A DNA stretch of 32,451 nt from Saprolegnia diclina VS20 (taxonomy: Eukaryota; Oomycota; Saprolegniomycetes; Saprolegniales; Saprolegniaceae): NCBI RefSeq assembly GCF_000281045.1, contig NW_008246156.1, forward strand, positions 8,760-41,210, written 5' to 3'. Shown here one piece after another: positions 30,587-32,451 of this stretch (the first letter of the stretch is position 1; each line of letters starts with the position of its first letter). Under the pieces are notes generated by a model that searched no databases, was not told where the DNA came from, and was given only the letters and a program-made list of their open reading frames with translations. The translations under genes were made by a program, and so were the position numbers.

Positions 30587-31639
30587 ATGAATGGCTCACT
30601 TTTCAACACGCCGCCTTCCATGAAGTTGGCTCTATTCCTCGTGCACGGCTCCCAACGCAAGGCTGTCGCCCCCGAACGGGACGCCAAGGTGGAAGCTCGA
30701 GTCATTGCGGGAGAGCCGCTTGACGACAAGACCACGGCGTCGGCAGCAACACTCGATGATGCTGTCATGGCTGCGACCGACGACCCGAACAAGATGCCTC
30801 CGGCAGCGCCCAGCGACTCGACGACGGCTTCGACGACAGTAGCGGCCTCGCTCACGGACAAGACCAAGACGTTCAAGGCGACTAAGGCAGTGTTGCGTCT
30901 GAACATGGCTCGTCTGCGTCATGAAGCGGACGACGAGCGACACGCTCTCGAGGGGACCTCGTCCATTTTTGATCTGTCAGACCGTTATCGTAACAGCTTG
31001 GAGCCTGTCTTGACCGACGCGGTGCTTTTTGACAGCCTCGTCTTTGGGTGCGGCGCGGTCCCGGCGATTGCCAATCACTTTCCAACGCTCTTTGACTCGA
31101 CGGAGCTGCCGAGCCCTGAGGCACTGAACATCGACGGCGCCGTCCGCTTCGGCCAGTACGCCTACTACCTCGCCGAGGTCCCGACGTCGGTCAACTACGT
31201 CAACGTGGTGCTCTCTGACTCGATCGCGGGGCTTGCGGCGCTTCGCCGGGCAACGTCGGCCCACCGCCGAGTATACGCCTCGGTCTTGCATGTCGAAGTG
31301 CCGACGCCCGACATCTCCATCGTGGCCCTAGGCGCCGTCGAATGGCGGGCCATCTTCGAGTTTGTCGACGAGATGGAGCTGGCCAAGGATCTCTTCGCCG
31401 CCATGTTCTTGCGGCTGCGTGCCGTGCGCATTGCAACGGCCTTCACGCACCCATCACGGCTCTCGACGCTCCACCACTGGCTCATGGTCGAGCAGTGCGA
31501 GGGAATGTGCGTCGCGCGCGAGCAGCACGTGTCATTGGACGCGACGATTGCCGATCTGAAAGACGCGATCGAAAGAGTCCCAAAGCTATCTCCGGAGGAA
31601 GAGGCCGCGTTTGATGCCCTCTTTACGCGAGCGGCGTAG
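30587..31639 (+). CDS. Hypothetical protein, 350 aa
   Basis: This is one open frame of 350 codons with the GC-rich codon use of neighbouring genes, strongest after about residue 90. The N-terminus (MNGSLFNTPPSMKLALFLVH) is weakly hydrophobic; a second Met 11 residues on is an alternative start. Residues about 25-95 are low-complexity, rich in Ala, Thr, Asp and Lys (linker-like). Residues about 105-345 are likely folded, with helices and strands (SIFDLSDRYRNSLEPVL, LFDSLVFGCGAVPAIANHF, VNYVNVVLSDSIAGLAALRR, WRAIFEFVDEMELAKDLFAA). I recognise no family or catalytic motif. It could be the last exon of a longer gene, but no upstream exon was secured. Confidence 0.5.
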   Translation: MNGSLFNTPPSMKLALFLVHGSQRKAVAPERDAKVEARVIAGEPLDDKTTASAATLDDAVMAATDDPNKMPPAAPSDSTTASTTVAASLTDKTKTFKATKAVLRLNMARLRHEADDERHALEGTSSIFDLSDRYRNSLEPVLTDAVLFDSLVFGCGAVPAIANHFPTLFDSTELPSPEALNIDGAVRFGQYAYYLAEVPTSVNYVNVVLSDSIAGLAALRRATSAHRRVYASVLHVEVPTPDISIVALGAVEWRAIFEFVDEMELAKDLFAAMFLRLRAVRIATAFTHPSRLSTLHHWLMVEQCEGMCVAREQHVSLDATIADLKDAIERVPKLSPEEEAAFDALFTRAA

Positions 31640-32039
31640 CGTCAAATTGCACGTTGAGGCACAATAACTTGTAGCCGAGAGATTTCTAAGAACATAAATG
31701 TCATGCCATAAGGGTCGATTCAGAGTAACTTTGGGCCAGCGGCTTATGAAATCGCTAGATGCTGTGCAGAGTAACTTACTGCGACTCCACAGGTGCGGCT
31801 CTCGGCTGCAGACCAACATATGGCTTTTCCCATCGCTGATTGGTCAGTTTGAGATTTCCTCCAGGTCAGCGACTGTCGGATCATGCAAGCAAGCTCTGAC
31901 GCTCCAGCTGCGCACATGCAAATTCGATTGGCCGACCTCCTCCTCTGCGAGGTGTACCCAATCGGAAGAATCGCCGTACCGTAACCAATTCGGGATTGGC
32001 CAAGAGGGCGTCGTTAATCACATAACCTCGAAGGCGTTG
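31640..32039. other. Intergenic, cluster of CCAAT/ATTGG boxes
   Basis: I see no gene in these 400 bp. Five CCAAT or ATTGG pentamers occur between about 31838 and 31998 (GATTGGTC, CGATTGGCC, CCCAATCGG, ACCAATTC, GGATTGGCC). Such a cluster is common in promoters, but no gene start follows inside the window. Confidence 0.45.
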
Positions 32040-32100
32040 CACTAGTCATTGAGCAGCAGCGTGTATGAGTGGCGCTCGGATACTTTTTGTGTGAATAAAA
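32040..32100. repeat. 61-bp direct repeat, copy 1
   Basis: This starts CACTAGTCATTGAGCAGCAG and ends TGTGTGAATAAAA. It is identical to the last 61 bases of the window, giving a period of 351 bp. Confidence 0.97.
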
Positions 32101-32390
32101 AGACGAATTAAATGGTTTGAAAATTCTCATTCGATTTATGTATAGCGACTGGTGGCTATTTTTGCACCGAATTTGTAAAAACTACGCGTCAATATTCGAA
32201 AGGACGACGAACTTCAAATGGTTGAGCGACCTAGACAAGTCCATTTAAGCCCACTTTGAGTGGCCCCGACCCCAAATTGGAGCTCGTTGGCGCAATATGA
32301 CGGGTCGCGAGAGCTCGAGCAGCCATTTCTGACGCTCGAAACATATCCATCGTTGTAAAAACGGTCTTTGATGCGTTGGAGCAGCCGTAA
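32101..32390. other. AT-rich spacer between the 61-bp repeats
   Basis: These 290 bp contain no open frame of note and have lower GC than the rest of the window. With one 61-bp copy they form a 351-bp unit, possibly a satellite monomer. Confidence 0.6.
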
Positions 32391-32451
32391 CACTAGTCAT
32401 TGAGCAGCAGCGTGTATGAGTGGCGCTCGGATACTTTTTGTGTGAATAAAA
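32391..32451. repeat. 61-bp direct repeat, copy 2, ends at the window edge
   Basis: This is exactly identical to 32040-32100 and terminates on the final base. The true repeat may continue past the window. Confidence 0.97.

Noticed and set aside
32040-32451. The paired 61-bp repeats as long terminal repeats of a mobile element
   Set aside because: The 290-bp interior has no open frame, no primer-binding-like site and no target duplication. A tandem unit or assembly edge explains it better.

Overview
The window is nuclear DNA of an oomycete, most likely a saprolegnialean water mould (Saprolegnia/Achlya type). The support is a GC-rich compact gene layout, 36 inferred introns of about 38-60 nt that almost all end in TAG, a callose-synthase-type beta-1,3-glucan synthase with an MIT-like N-terminus, and several large orphan membrane or secreted proteins. 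No lab tool was run; all exon structures were threaded by hand, and each spliced CDS below keeps frame to the stop.

Layout. 1-1135: no intact gene. 1136-6931 (all minus strand): CDC20, an NDUFS5-like complex I subunit, mitochondrial ribosomal protein bL12m, and canonical poly(A) polymerase. 7010-10243 (plus): exportin-4, divergent from poly(A) polymerase across only 78 bp. 10312-11015: two tiny divergent genes that share a promoter with a duplicated 17-bp CCAAT element. 11422-15108: four paralogous secreted, cysteine-rich, probably GPI-anchored proteins, two on each strand, head to head. 15582-21559: beta-1,3-glucan synthase (about 1975 aa). 21789-23857: a 13-exon HAD 5'-nucleotidase (NT5DC type). 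23913-25853 (minus): orphan multi-pass membrane protein. 26276-27083: short-chain dehydrogenase. 27278-29094: membrane-anchored papain-like cysteine peptidase. 29224-30570: possible decayed arrestin-like gene. 30587-31639: orphan 350-aa protein. 32040-32451: two exact 61-bp copies 351 bp apart, the second ending at the last base, suggesting a tandem satellite or an assembly break.

The left half is housekeeping (cell cycle, mitochondrion, mRNA 3' ends, nuclear export). The right half is cell surface and lineage-specific. The GPI-protein cluster beside the wall glucan synthase is the most interesting unexplained block. I see no rRNA, tRNA, CRISPR array, transposase or retroelement.
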